64,000 nt of DNA, from positions 1 to 64,000 of the forward strand of contig NCGF01000016.1 in NCBI GenBank assembly GCA_002281485.1. The letters are read 5' to 3'. The position numbers were made by a program, and so were the translations under genes. Shown in pieces: positions 25,180 through 35,331 of the stretch; positions within the stretch are counted from its first letter, which is position 1, and every line of letters starts with the position of its first letter. This DNA comes from Sphingomonas sp. 28-66-16. GTDB lineage: Bacteria; Pseudomonadota; Alphaproteobacteria; Sphingomonadales; Sphingomonadaceae. The notes beneath the pieces are model-generated. The model worked only from the letters and a program-made list of their open reading frames with translations, ran no database searches and was not told the DNA's origin.

Positions 25180-28100
25180 GTGAGCGCGACAACGATATTC
25201 GACACCTGCACGCCAAGGCAGGACATACTCGACGGGTCGATGGCGGTCGGCGACTTCGCCGCGCGTCTCGGCACCGTCATCACCAGGACCGGGCCAGCCG
25301 ACTACACCGACCCCGTTCGGTTCTTCGCCAACACCTATCCAACGGCGGGCTTGAAGGAGCTGCTGACGCAGGTCCTCCGCCGACTGTCGGGCAAGCACGG
25401 ATCGTCCGCCGTCTTCCGGCTGGATACCAGTTTCGGCGGCGGTAAGACGCATGGACTGATCGGCCTCGTCCACGCGGCCCGCGACGGCGGCTCCGTTCCG
25501 AACCTCGGCGAGTTCGCGACCGGCATCGCGGCGCCCACGGGCGTTCGCGTCGCAGCTTTCGACGGCGAGGCGTCGGACCCCTCGAATGGCAGGTCGATGG
25601 GCGACGGCATTCGCGCGTTCACGCCGTGGGGCGAGATCGCCCACCAGATCGGCGGCGCGGCGGGATACGAGCTGGTCCGGCGATCCGACGAGATGCGGCG
25701 ATCGCCAGGTGCCGACACGATCGCCGAACTGTTCGGCGATGCGCCGGTCCTGGTCGTGCTGGACGAGCTGGGCGAATACCTTCGCAAGTGCCCCGACGCC
25801 TTCGGTCGTGACCAGTTGGCCGCGTTCATGAAAGCGCTCTTCTCGGCGGTGGACGGCAGCAGCCGAGCAGCCGTTGTCTTCACGCTCGCCGTTCGCCCCG
25901 ATGGGCGCGCGACAGACGCGTTCGCCCGCGAGAACGAGGAGATTTCACGGATCGTCGGCGAGCTCGAAAGCGTGTCCGGCCGCAAGGCGACGATCCTCAA
26001 CCCGACCAGCGACGACGAGACTGCCGCCGTCCTGCGTCGTCGGCTGTTCGAACGCGTAGACGTCAACCTAGACACCATCGACGCGTACTGCGCGCTCTGG
26101 ACCGAGCATCGTGACCGCATCGATGCGCATCATCAGGGTGGCGAAGCACGTGCCGCCCTGATCGACAGCTACCCGTTCCACCCCGATCTTCTCGACACGC
26201 TCACCGGCAAGACGGCAACCCTCGCCGACTTCCAGCGAGTTCGCGGCATGCTGCGCATCCTCGCCAAGACCATCGCCAGCGTCTGGGCGAAGCGCCCGCA
26301 GGACGCTGCCCTGATCCACACCCACCACGTCGATCTTGGCGACGAGGGCATCCGACGCGAATTCACCACGCGCCTCAATCAGACCCAGTACGACTCCGCG
26401 ATCCTCAACGACATTGACGGCAAGGCAGGTCGGCCCGCACTCGCCGTCTCGATCGATGCCGAGCGGTTCGCGGGCCTGCTGCCGTACACCAGCTATGTGG
26501 CCCGCACGGTCTTCGTCCACACGATGGCTTACAACAACGAACTGCGCGGCCTCACACCGGCACACCTGCGGTACTCGATCCTGTCGCCTGGCGCCGACCT
26601 TAACTTCATCGCCGCCGCCGAAGCGGGGTTCATACAAGGGTCCGCATATCTCGACGACCGCCCGGGCGCGCCGCTTCGGTTTAACGCCGAGGCGAACCTC
26701 ACGCAGATCATCGCGCGCGAGGAGCGCGGGGTGGAGTCCGATGCCCTCCGTGTCGAGCTCGACTCCCGTATCAAGGACATCTTCATCAGCAATTCGGGAT
26801 CGTTCGAGACGGTGCCTTTCCCGGCCGGCGCGTTCGATCTCCCCGACGACGTGGGCGACGGTAAGCCCCGGCTTGCGGTCATCCATCACCAGGCGCTCGA
26901 CATCGGCGGCAGCGTCGAAGAGGTACCGGAACTGATCGCGACCATGTACCGGCGCAAGGGCCAGGATGCCGCAGGTCTGCGTCAGCTGCAGAACAACGTC
27001 GTCTTCATCGTCGCCGATGAGCGCCATGCGCCGCACATGGCGGCTACCGTGTCGCGCCATCTCGCCTTGCGCGAGCTGCGTCGTCCCGAGCGCCTCGGCG
27101 AACTCGCCGACCACCAGCAGGCGCAGGTCGTCGAACTCGGCCGCCGTTCTGAAACGGACATCGCGATCGCGATACAGCAATGCTACCGTCATCTGTTCTA
27201 CCCATCGCGCACGGCGCTGGGCGGCGGCAATGTGACGCTCGACCTGGCGACGATCGACCAGACGTCGGCATCCGAGCGGCCGGGTTCCGGCCAAGTGCAG
27301 ATCGTTCGCCAGCTCGCATCCATCGGCAAACTCAAGACCCCCGAGGACCAGCCCGATCAGCCGTCGTATATTCGCGACCGCACACCGCTAAAGCGCAACG
27401 GTCAGATGACCGCGGCCGACCTGCGCGCCGAGTTCAGGCGGGATCCGGCGTTGCCGATGCACGTCGGCGACGACCCGTTCAAGAAGCTGGTCATCAAGGG
27501 CATCACCGACGGGATCTACGTATATCAGCGCGAGGCGTTGACCGCTGGCAAGGGTGATCCCGTCCCGTCGATCGTCATCGACGATGGTTCGATCATCTCG
27601 ACGGCCGAGTTCGCGCGTGACCACGGAATCTTTCCTCGACGCGAAGCGACCGTGGAGCAGCCGACCGGCTCGGATCAGGGTACTCCGACCGGAGGCGCAC
27701 CCGTCCAGACTGGAGGGGACACGCCCTTTGGCGCGACGCCCGGCAGCACCGGCGCGGCGACGGCCGGGGATCAGGCCGGAACAGCAACGGGACGCGTCGT
27801 GGATGTCGCCGCCTCGACACCGGCATTCACCGGTGAAGGTGTGCTGAAGGACGCGCTTTCCACGGTGTTCCAGAAGGCGAGAGGCGCAAAAGTGGAAAAG
27901 GTATCTAGCCTGGCCATCACGCCGTTCGAAACCGCCCATTTCTACCTGCTACTAAACGTCGTGGAGAGCGTGCCGGGGGCCACTCGAAAGGCCGTCGCGG
28001 AGTTCCAGTTCGAGACGGCGGCGGGATCCGTGATCGGCGTCAGCATCGACGGCACAGTCGGCGACGCCAAGCAGACGCGCGATTACGTCGAGCCGCAGCT

Positions 28101-28254
28101 CCGCGCCGCGACGGAGCGCCACGTTACGGCGAAGCTCACGCTGACCTTCGCGGAGGGGCTCGTCCTGGGCGGCGACGAACCCGAGAAGATCATAGAACGG
28201 CTCACGAAGTTCGGCACCGCCGCAGCGTTCGTCGAAGTCACAGCGGAGGCATGA
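25180..28254 (+). CDS. DUF499 AAA+-type ATPase of an Hma-like defence locus
   Basis: A 1024-residue ATPase with the DUF499 hallmark SFGGGKTH (Walker A, residues 84-91) and Walker B LVVLDELGEYL near 190. A Gly/Thr/Ala-rich low-complexity linker (about residues 830-880) separates the ATPase body from a C-terminal domain. DUF499 proteins occur with DUF1156 methylases and PLD-helicases in Hma-type and DISARM-related defence loci, where they are thought to act as a large NTPase component. GTG 25180 is preceded by AAGGGGGA. Transcription probably starts just upstream, with the three following genes in the same operon. Confidence 0.85.
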   Translation: MSATTIFDTCTPRQDILDGSMAVGDFAARLGTVITRTGPADYTDPVRFFANTYPTAGLKELLTQVLRRLSGKHGSSAVFRLDTSFGGGKTHGLIGLVHAARDGGSVPNLGEFATGIAAPTGVRVAAFDGEASDPSNGRSMGDGIRAFTPWGEIAHQIGGAAGYELVRRSDEMRRSPGADTIAELFGDAPVLVVLDELGEYLRKCPDAFGRDQLAAFMKALFSAVDGSSRAAVVFTLAVRPDGRATDAFARENEEISRIVGELESVSGRKATILNPTSDDETAAVLRRRLFERVDVNLDTIDAYCALWTEHRDRIDAHHQGGEARAALIDSYPFHPDLLDTLTGKTATLADFQRVRGMLRILAKTIASVWAKRPQDAALIHTHHVDLGDEGIRREFTTRLNQTQYDSAILNDIDGKAGRPALAVSIDAERFAGLLPYTSYVARTVFVHTMAYNNELRGLTPAHLRYSILSPGADLNFIAAAEAGFIQGSAYLDDRPGAPLRFNAEANLTQIIAREERGVESDALRVELDSRIKDIFISNSGSFETVPFPAGAFDLPDDVGDGKPRLAVIHHQALDIGGSVEEVPELIATMYRRKGQDAAGLRQLQNNVVFIVADERHAPHMAATVSRHLALRELRRPERLGELADHQQAQVVELGRRSETDIAIAIQQCYRHLFYPSRTALGGGNVTLDLATIDQTSASERPGSGQVQIVRQLASIGKLKTPEDQPDQPSYIRDRTPLKRNGQMTAADLRAEFRRDPALPMHVGDDPFKKLVIKGITDGIYVYQREALTAGKGDPVPSIVIDDGSIISTAEFARDHGIFPRREATVEQPTGSDQGTPTGGAPVQTGGDTPFGATPGSTGAATAGDQAGTATGRVVDVAASTPAFTGEGVLKDALSTVFQKARGAKVEKVSSLAITPFETAHFYLLLNVVESVPGATRKAVAEFQFETAAGSVIGVSIDGTVGDAKQTRDYVEPQLRAATERHVTAKLTLTFAEGLVLGGDEPEKIIERLTKFGTAAAFVEVTAEA

Positions 28255-28258
28255 ACCA

Positions 28259-28732
28259 ATGGCTATCAACGGCAAGGCGGCGCGCATGACGCTGCCGACC
28301 ATCGAGCCCGTCTACGAGGTGCGCGCGCGTCGACTTCCTGCCAACGAGCTGCAGGTGGAGATCTGGCAACTGCCGTCACCGGCTAGCCCGCACGTCCTTG
28401 TACCTCAGCGCGTGGCCGGCCTCGCCGGGCGTAACCTGGAGATCAACCAGGTCCGGATCCTCAAGAAGCTCAAGGACGCGGGCATCCGGCTTGAGGTCAT
28501 GCCGATCGACGGCATGCGCGCACCGATCCGCGAGGACGCGGCACTCCGCCTCGCCCTGCTGCTCCGCGTGCTTGCGCCGATGCGCTCACGTGCGGCGATG
28601 GTCGCCGTCGCCGAAGGCGTCGAGGCCATGGCGCGGCAGGAAGCCGCATACTGGCTGGGCATGGCCGTCCACCGGAAGAATCCGCGACGTGTGCTGACCG
28701 CACTCCGCATCCTGCTCACCGCACCCCGCTGA
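28259..28732 (+). CDS. Small unknown protein between DUF499 and DUF1156 genes
   Basis: A 157-residue protein that I do not recognise. It is rich in basic residues and short helices, with a distinctive AAYWLGMAVHRKNPRRVLTAL segment near the C terminus that may be a nucleic-acid or partner-binding surface. No catalytic motif, signal peptide or membrane helix is seen. It starts four bases after the DUF499 stop and ends 15 bases before the methylase start, so it should be a component of the system rather than a bystander. A start at 28286 (MTLPTIEP) is also possible. Confidence 0.7.
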   Translation: MAINGKAARMTLPTIEPVYEVRARRLPANELQVEIWQLPSPASPHVLVPQRVAGLAGRNLEINQVRILKKLKDAGIRLEVMPIDGMRAPIREDAALRLALLLRVLAPMRSRAAMVAVAEGVEAMARQEAAYWLGMAVHRKNPRRVLTALRILLTAPR

Positions 28733-28747
28733 ACGATCGAGAACAGT

Positions 28748-31651
28748 ATGACCACCACCCGTCTGATCGAACGCTGGTTGCCGATCGCCGAAATCGGCAT
28801 TGAGAGCGTGCGCGAGCGCACACCCATGACGCCATTCCCCGCGCCGAACCGGCTTCATGTGTGGTGGGCACGGCGACCATTGGTCGCATCGCGGGCTGCG
28901 GTGCTGGCATCTATTCTGCCTGAGGACGCGGATCGTGATGCTTATCTCTCGGCCTTGGGAATTCACGGTGATCCGGTGGCGTCCGCAAGACGGATCGCAA
29001 TTGCTAAACAGAAAGGCGAAAGATTCGAAGGTGAGGCCTATAGTTATCCGAGGGCTTTCGGCTACTCTCCCAAGCGATCGGAGATCGAAACCCCGGGTGA
29101 CCTGACCGAAGTGACCGTTCTTGATCCTACAGCGGGTGGTGGAGCCATCCCGCTAGAAGCCGTAAGGTTGGGTCTAACTGCGTTCGCAAATGATCTGAAC
29201 CCTGTTGCATCGCTGTTGCAGATAGCGACGATTCAATACCCGCAGATTCACGGAAAACTGCTGGTGGATACCTTCAAAGAAATAGTTGGCGAATATGTCA
29301 GTCGGCGTGAAGTTGGTCTAACCGGCGTTTACCCGAGCGCCGCTGAAACAGAGGTTGATACGAATTTCCTCTGGGCACGAACGGTCACTTGCCCATATTG
29401 CTCAGGCAAGGTGCCTCTTTCGCCCAACTGGCGTCTTGCCCCAGATGGAACTGGTGTTCGATTGGTTTACCACACGGGATCCGGCGTAGGGGACGTCGAT
29501 CGTCACTGTACGTTCGACATCGTGCACGAGCTCGGAGATCAGTCTGATGGAACCGTCGCGGGGGGCGATGCGGTGTGCCCATATCCTGACTGCGCACGCG
29601 GCATAAGCGGCGAAGACATCAAGCAGCAAGCGCAAGCTGGTCAGATGGGTGACCAGCTTTTTGCGGTTGTCTATAAGCGACAATTGATCACGAAAACGAA
29701 GACGGGGAAGAACAAGATAAAGTGGGAGCGGGGTTACCGTGCGCCGCGTGATAATGACGACAACAGAATTTATATAGCTCAGCGGCTCACCGAAAAGTTG
29801 CCGGAGTGGGATGCGATGGATGCCATCCCGAGCGAGCCCGTCCCAGAAGGCAGCAAAACCGATGAGGCAATCCGTTACGGAGCAATAACATGGAGGGAAA
29901 TGTTTTCGCCGCGCCAGCTCTTAGCGCATGGTATCGGAGTAGAAGTTTTTCGGCAGATGCTCGATGAAGAACGGCTCGCGGGCACGCTTGAGGGTGTGCG
30001 TGCAGCAGCATACGTCTACATTGCGTTAGGCCTAGACAAGCTGCGGGACTATAATTCTCGCATGACACGTTGGCACGTTAACCGCGAACTGATGGTCAAC
30101 ACATTCGATCGACACGACTTCGCGTTCAAATGGTCTTACGCTGAGATGCCCTTGTCAATTCGGTTGGTCGAAAAGGACTGGGCGTTGAACCAAGTCGGAA
30201 AATGCCTTGGTGAACTTGTTGCTATGGTCGGGGCAGAAAGGCGCGGAGACATGTTCGACGCCGGCGGTGATCGGGGCGGAACAATAACCATCACCAACGG
30301 CTCCGGCGCATCCATGCCGCACATCGCCGATAAGTCGGTCGATGCCGTCGTCATGGATCCGCCTTACGGCGCGAACGTGATGTATGCGGAGCTATCGGAC
30401 TTCTTCTACGTCTGGCTGAAGCGCACTGCCGGCCTCGTCGTGCCCGAACTCTTTACCCGCCGGCTTGCCGACAAGGATGCCGAGGCAGTCGCCAACAAGG
30501 CGCATTTCAAGGGCCAGAAGGGTGCCGCGCGGCTCGCCGACGATGATTACCGCGTCAAGATGGAGGGCATTTTCGCCGAATGCCGTCGCGTGCTGAAGGA
30601 CGACGGCATCATGACCGTCATGTTCACCCACAAGGACACAGGTGCCTGGGACGCGTTGGCCATGTCGTTGATGGACGCGGGCTTCGTGATTACCGCATCT
30701 TGGCCCGTGAACACCGAGGCATCGGGATCGCTCCACATCAAGGACAAGGCAGCCGCCAACTCGACGATCTTCCTTGTGTGCCGACCACGCGAAGAAGCGC
30801 AGGGCGACACTGTGTATTGGGAAGACGTCGAGCCGGAGGTCGCCCGTGCCGTCCGTGCACGTGTCGGCGATTATCAGGCGGCCGGTATCTCCGGCGTCGA
30901 CCTCTACCTCGCCAGCTTCGGCCCCGCGCTGGAGGCGTTCTCGCGACACTGGCCACTGACGCGCGGCACCCCGGCGCCCGAACCCAAGAAGAAGCGCCGG
31001 ACGCAGGGCGACATGTTCGAGGAATTCGATCCCTATGCCGTGCGGCCCGAGGACGCGCTCAACGCGGCCCGCCGTGAGGTGAAGGCCTGGCGCCTCGCAC
31101 AGCTCGCGTCCGCCAAGGCGCAGGCAGACATGGACGGACCGACCGCTTTCTACGTGCTCGCTTGGGACGCGTTCAAAGCGGTCAGCTTTCCTTATGACGA
31201 AGCCTTGCGGCTCGCGCGGGCCGTTGGCGTCGATCTCGAAGTGCAAGTCGTTGGTCGTCTTGCCGAGAAGAAGGGCGCGGAAATCAAGCTGTGGGATTCG
31301 GCCACGCGCGTTGCCAAGGGCGCGATCGGCCCTGCCGATGGTTCGCGCGGCATGATCGACGCGCTCCATCACGCGGCCCACACAGTCCGCGTGCGCGGGG
31401 TCGAGGCAGCGGTCGAGCAGCTGGACAAGGCCGGAATCGCGCAAGACGACGAGTTCAAGGTCGCACTTGAGGCCCTGCTCGAGGTGCTGCCGCCGTCCAA
31501 GACGTACTCGGGCATCGAGGCAGACAAGGCGATCAAGCCGGCCGCTGACGACTTCGACGCATTAGAGACGCTGCGCCGCATCGCTTACGAAAACGACATC
31601 GGCGAGCCGCAGCAGCTGGAACTCTACCGCGAAATGATGGCAGCCGAGTAA
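28748..31651 (+). CDS. DUF1156 DNA methyltransferase (adenine-specific type)
   Basis: A 967-residue modification enzyme. The N-terminal DUF1156 signature [11 protein letters not shown] is at residues 35-45, the SAM-binding motif [14 protein letters not shown] near 125, zinc-ribbon pairs CPYC and CPYPDC near 215 and 277, and the catalytic motif MDPPYG near 536. This matches the large methylases of Hma/DISARM-related loci, which mark host DNA. Base composition is not uniform: about 28,915-30,290 is clearly lower in GC (50-57% in counted lines) than the rest of the gene (about 70% in one counted line), suggesting a recombined segment. The helicase ATG follows its stop immediately. Confidence 0.88.
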   Translation: MTTTRLIERWLPIAEIGIESVRERTPMTPFPAPNRLHVWWARRPLVASRAAVLASILPEDADRDAYLSALGIHGDPVASARRIAIAKQKGERFEGEAYSYPRAFGYSPKRSEIETPGDLTEVTVLDPTAGGGAIPLEAVRLGLTAFANDLNPVASLLQIATIQYPQIHGKLLVDTFKEIVGEYVSRREVGLTGVYPSAAETEVDTNFLWARTVTCPYCSGKVPLSPNWRLAPDGTGVRLVYHTGSGVGDVDRHCTFDIVHELGDQSDGTVAGGDAVCPYPDCARGISGEDIKQQAQAGQMGDQLFAVVYKRQLITKTKTGKNKIKWERGYRAPRDNDDNRIYIAQRLTEKLPEWDAMDAIPSEPVPEGSKTDEAIRYGAITWREMFSPRQLLAHGIGVEVFRQMLDEERLAGTLEGVRAAAYVYIALGLDKLRDYNSRMTRWHVNRELMVNTFDRHDFAFKWSYAEMPLSIRLVEKDWALNQVGKCLGELVAMVGAERRGDMFDAGGDRGGTITITNGSGASMPHIADKSVDAVVMDPPYGANVMYAELSDFFYVWLKRTAGLVVPELFTRRLADKDAEAVANKAHFKGQKGAARLADDDYRVKMEGIFAECRRVLKDDGIMTVMFTHKDTGAWDALAMSLMDAGFVITASWPVNTEASGSLHIKDKAAANSTIFLVCRPREEAQGDTVYWEDVEPEVARAVRARVGDYQAAGISGVDLYLASFGPALEAFSRHWPLTRGTPAPEPKKKRRTQGDMFEEFDPYAVRPEDALNAARREVKAWRLAQLASAKAQADMDGPTAFYVLAWDAFKAVSFPYDEALRLARAVGVDLEVQVVGRLAEKKGAEIKLWDSATRVAKGAIGPADGSRGMIDALHHAAHTVRVRGVEAAVEQLDKAGIAQDDEFKVALEALLEVLPPSKTYSGIEADKAIKPAADDFDALETLRRIAYENDIGEPQQLELYREMMAAE

Positions 31652-34600
31652 ATGCTGCTGTCGGATCGCGTCTGGAAGCTAAAGTACAGCCGCGAGGACG
31701 GCGACCTGGTGTCGCGGTTCTACGTACCCGCGCTGTCGACCGCGATCCGCTATGACCGCACGACCGGATACTTCAGGGCGGGCAGCTTGGCGCTCGCCGC
31801 GCGCGGCCTCGAACACCTTGCGTTGAACAATGGAACGATGCGCCTGCTGGTCGGCTGCACGCTCGACGAGGGCGAGGTGCAGGCGATCGAGCGCGGCACG
31901 GCGATGACCGACGTCTTCGCCGCCAAGGCCGACCTGACACTGCCGGAAACTTCTGGCGCCAGCGAGCGCGAGGCGCTCGAGCTGCTCGCCTGGATGGTCG
32001 GACGGCGAATGCTGGAGGTGAAGGTCGCCGTTCCATGCGACGAACGAACCCGCAAGCCGCGGACGGGTAGCGCCATCTTTCATGAGAAGGCAGGCGTCAT
32101 CGAGGACAAGACGGGCGCCAAGCTCGCGTTCGTCGGGTCGATCAACGAGACTGTGCAAGGCTGGATGCACAACGGCGAGACGTTCCACGTCTACACGTCG
32201 TTCGGCCCCGCCCACCAGTATGTCGCCGAAGAGGAACAGGCGTTCGAGTGCTACTGGAAGGACGAGGCGGTCCACACGCGCGTCTACGACTTCCCGACGG
32301 CGATGAAGGACGACTTGCTGCGGTTCCTGCCCGAAGATGACGAACTGCCCCGCCGTCTCAAGCGATTCGAGAATGACGAGGAAGACCAGCCGGCGGTCCC
32401 CGAGCAGCTGCCTGTGATCCCGATGATCGACATGGATTCGGAACGTCGGGCGTTGTGGGAAAAGATCCGGAGCGCCGCCGCCTCGACGAGCGGCGGCATC
32501 TGGGTCGGCGAAGCGACCAGCCCGATGGAGGCGTGGCCGCACCAGCGGCGGGCATTCCTGCGCATGTACGGTGATAAGCCCGACCATACGACGAAACTGT
32601 TGATCGCGGACGAGGTTGGCCTTGGAAAGACCGTCCAGGCCGGGCTGTTCATCCGGCAGGCGTGGATGGCCGGACGGCTCCACCGCGGGATCATCCTCGC
32701 GCCTGCGAACGTATGCGCTCAGTGGCAGGCCGAGCTCCGCGAGAAGTTCGCGCTCGACTGGCCGATCTACGATGGCCATTGCATGCGCCGCTACGATCCG
32801 GTGACGCAGGGATACACGGAAACGCCCACGACCCGGCAGACGTGGGCGACCGAACCATTCGTCATCATGTCCAGCCACCTGGCCCGGCGTCGCGACCGTC
32901 GCCCCGAGCTGCTCGAAGCCGAACCCTGGGACCTGGTCATCGTCGACGAGGCGCACCACGCCCGCAACAAGCGAACCGGCGGCCGCGTCGAGGCCAACAT
33001 GCTCATGCGACTGCTTCGTGACCTTCGTCACCGCGCGAAGGGACTGGTGCTGCTATCCGCCACCCCCCTCCAGACACACGCGCTGGAACTGTACGACCTG
33101 CTGGCCTTGCTCGGCCTTCCACCGGAGTGGGACGCGGTGGCCTACGAACGATATTTCGAGACGCTTGGCCAGGGACACATCCCGGTTGATCGGTTCGAGG
33201 AATGCGCCCGGATGTTCAGGGCGACCGAGACGTTTCACGGCGCCGTCCCAGAAGCTCGGGCGAGCCGTCTCGGCGGCGAAGGCGCGACGTCGCTGTCGAC
33301 GCTCAAGACTCGGCGCATCCTGGCCGCGCTGCGGGGCGAGGCATCAATCCCCCGGCGCCAGCTAAGCCCTGACGATCGCCATGCGGCGGTGCGGATCATG
33401 AAGCGGTGGACGCCGGTGACTTCCCTGATGTCGCGACACACCAGGGCGTTGCTCCGCCGCTATCAGAACGAGGGCAAGCTGAAGGCGCGCATCGCAACCC
33501 GCGAGGTCGCCGACCGGTTCATCACCATGGATCCGGCCGAGCGCGACATCTACGACCGGGTCGAGGACTTCCTGCGGCAAACGTACGCGCAAGCCGAGCA
33601 GAGCCAGCGCAACGCCATCGGCTTTATCCTGACGATCTATCGCAAGCGGCTGTCTTCCAGCTTCATGGCGCTGGCGCGAAGCCTGCAGGGCCGCCTCGAC
33701 CGCAGCCTCGAGGACGACCAGTTCGACCTGGAAGAGGCCGGCGAGGAGACGGACGCAGAGTCGGTTGAAAAGACTGCGGCGGCGGCGGGGAAGCTAATCG
33801 AAGTAGCCGCGATCGCGGACATCCTCGCCGACGTGTCGAAACTGCCGATTGACAGCAAGGCCCGCGCGCTGAAGGCCGAACTGGATCAGTTGAAGGCCGA
33901 TGGCTTCAGCCAGACGATGGTCTTCACGGGCTACACCGACACCATGGACGGCCTGCGCGACTGGGTCGCGGACCAGACCGGACGCGAGGTCATCTGCTTC
34001 TCGGGGCGGGGCGGCGAGATCAGGACACCTGAGGGTGGCTGGAAGCTGGTTTCGCGTGCCGATATCAAGAAGCGTTTTCGTGACGGCCGGGGCGAGATAC
34101 TGCTGTGCACGGACGCGGCCGCCGAAGGCCTCAACTTCCAATTCTGCGGATCGCTGATCAACTACGACATGCCCTGGAACCCGATGCGCGTCGAACAGCG
34201 GATCGGCCGCATCGATCGGCTGGGACAGCGCTACGAGCGCATCCGCATCACGAACCTTCACTATCGTGATACCGTCGAGACAGCGGTCTACCTGGCGCTG
34301 TCCAGCCGCATCAAGCTGTTCGAGGACATGGTCGGCGGGCTGCAACCGATCCTGTCCGCAGTCAGCAGGCAGATCGGCGCAATCGCATTGGCCGGCGGCC
34401 ATGTCGATGTCGACGCGATGGTGGCGAACACCATCGACAAGGTGGATACCCCCGCGGTGGACATCGACGATGTCGGCGAGCTTGAGGACATGCCGGAGAT
34501 GGGCGTGCCCGCGCTGTCTCTCACCGATCTCGCGCGCATCGTCGCCGATCACCGCCTGCTGCCGCCTGGCTATGCGATGAATAGTTTGGGAGAGCAGGAC

Positions 34601-34849
34601 TTTGCGGTCGAGCAACCGGAATCCCGACGCCGTGTGCGCGCCACCATCTCGCGCGAGTTCTACGCAAGCCACTTCGACCACACCGACTTCTGGACACCCG
34701 GCAGCGCGGCATTCCCGGCCGAGGGCCGACCCGGCGAGGTTGCGGCATTATCGAAGCCGTTATCGCCGGAGACGTCGCACCGGCCGCCGCGCCCTCCCGT
34801 GTCGGTCGGCACCTCGTCGACCGCATCGAGGAGCGCGACATCGACCTGA
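31652..34849 (+). CDS. PLD-SNF2 helicase of the Hma-like locus
   Basis: A 1065-residue protein. Residues 1-200 carry a phospholipase-D-like fold (FHEKAGVIED with the His-x-Lys, then FVGSINET). The SNF2 helicase follows: Walker A DEVGLGKT near 318, DEAHH near 430, SATP near 470, and RVEQRIGRIDRLGQ near 850. The last 35 residues (after PAEGRPGEVAA) turn Pro/Ser/Thr-rich and unhelicase-like, while a better helical sequence continues in another frame to 34980, so the 3' end may be frameshifted. The ATG directly abuts the methylase stop, implying coupling. Role: the DNA-translocating and probably nuclease part of the system. Confidence 0.82.
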   Translation: MLLSDRVWKLKYSREDGDLVSRFYVPALSTAIRYDRTTGYFRAGSLALAARGLEHLALNNGTMRLLVGCTLDEGEVQAIERGTAMTDVFAAKADLTLPETSGASEREALELLAWMVGRRMLEVKVAVPCDERTRKPRTGSAIFHEKAGVIEDKTGAKLAFVGSINETVQGWMHNGETFHVYTSFGPAHQYVAEEEQAFECYWKDEAVHTRVYDFPTAMKDDLLRFLPEDDELPRRLKRFENDEEDQPAVPEQLPVIPMIDMDSERRALWEKIRSAAASTSGGIWVGEATSPMEAWPHQRRAFLRMYGDKPDHTTKLLIADEVGLGKTVQAGLFIRQAWMAGRLHRGIILAPANVCAQWQAELREKFALDWPIYDGHCMRRYDPVTQGYTETPTTRQTWATEPFVIMSSHLARRRDRRPELLEAEPWDLVIVDEAHHARNKRTGGRVEANMLMRLLRDLRHRAKGLVLLSATPLQTHALELYDLLALLGLPPEWDAVAYERYFETLGQGHIPVDRFEECARMFRATETFHGAVPEARASRLGGEGATSLSTLKTRRILAALRGEASIPRRQLSPDDRHAAVRIMKRWTPVTSLMSRHTRALLRRYQNEGKLKARIATREVADRFITMDPAERDIYDRVEDFLRQTYAQAEQSQRNAIGFILTIYRKRLSSSFMALARSLQGRLDRSLEDDQFDLEEAGEETDAESVEKTAAAAGKLIEVAAIADILADVSKLPIDSKARALKAELDQLKADGFSQTMVFTGYTDTMDGLRDWVADQTGREVICFSGRGGEIRTPEGGWKLVSRADIKKRFRDGRGEILLCTDAAAEGLNFQFCGSLINYDMPWNPMRVEQRIGRIDRLGQRYERIRITNLHYRDTVETAVYLALSSRIKLFEDMVGGLQPILSAVSRQIGAIALAGGHVDVDAMVANTIDKVDTPAVDIDDVGELEDMPEMGVPALSLTDLARIVADHRLLPPGYAMNSLGEQDFAVEQPESRRRVRATISREFYASHFDHTDFWTPGSAAFPAEGRPGEVAALSKPLSPETSHRPPRPPVSVGTSSTASRSATST

Positions 34850-34980
34850 TGCTGCTCGAAGAGCCTAGCCTGGAAATGGCCGTAGAGGTCGCTAAGCTGA
34901 CGTCAGCTTCGCATGAACGAGCGTCGGCTATTCGCCACCCTCACCCGAAGGCGGACGTGCTGTTATCCACCAAAGTTTAA
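34744..34980 (+). pseudogene. Possible displaced C terminus of the helicase or head of a lost gene
   Basis: In a frame different from the helicase, 78 codons read a regular amphipathic sequence (GIIEAVIAGDVAPAAA, then RVGRHLVDRIEERDIDLMLL and SASHERASAIRHPHPKADVL) ending at TAA 34980. Codon pattern is much more protein-like here than in the helicase frame over 34744-34849. A one-base loss near 34,740 would join it to the helicase; alternatively it is the surviving start of a deleted downstream gene. I do not recognise the family. Confidence 0.35.
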
Positions 34981-34984
34981 CAGC

Positions 34985-35287
34985 TCAGGGGCTTCTTGGT
35001 CCGCCTTGGTCGTCGACCACATTGTCGGGTCTAGCCGGACGGTGCGATATGAACGCGTGCCACAGGAACATATCGCTATCGATCAGCTCGAGGACCGCGT
35101 TGATCGTCGCTTCGCGTGAAGGAAGGCCGAAGTTCACCTTGATACGCTCGATCACGTCGAGGGACGTCGGAGAAAGGGCAACGCTGGCGCGGCGATAGCC
35201 GGCTTGAAGCTCGCGTTGCTTCTTTCGGCGCATGGAAGCGGTGCTTTTTTTCACCGTCTCGCGCTCGTCACCGATTAGCTGGGTCAT
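34985..35287 (-). CDS. Small ribbon-helix-helix-like protein
   Basis: A 100-residue basic protein. After a lysine/arginine-rich start, the segment YRRASVALSPTSLDVIERIK followed by REATINAVLELI has the strand-helix-helix spacing of ribbon-helix-helix regulators found on plasmids. Probably in one unit with the Xre-type gene 44 bases upstream on the same strand. Its C terminus (RPARPDNVVDDQGGPRSP) is disordered in appearance. It ends just five bases from the stop at 34980. Confidence 0.6.
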   Translation of the reverse strand: MTQLIGDERETVKKSTASMRRKKQRELQAGYRRASVALSPTSLDVIERIKVNFGLPSREATINAVLELIDSDMFLWHAFISHRPARPDNVVDDQGGPRSP

Positions 35288-35331
35288 GGTTCGCTTTAAC
35301 GGCGGCGCCGCGCGAGTCTAAGCTGCTTTTG

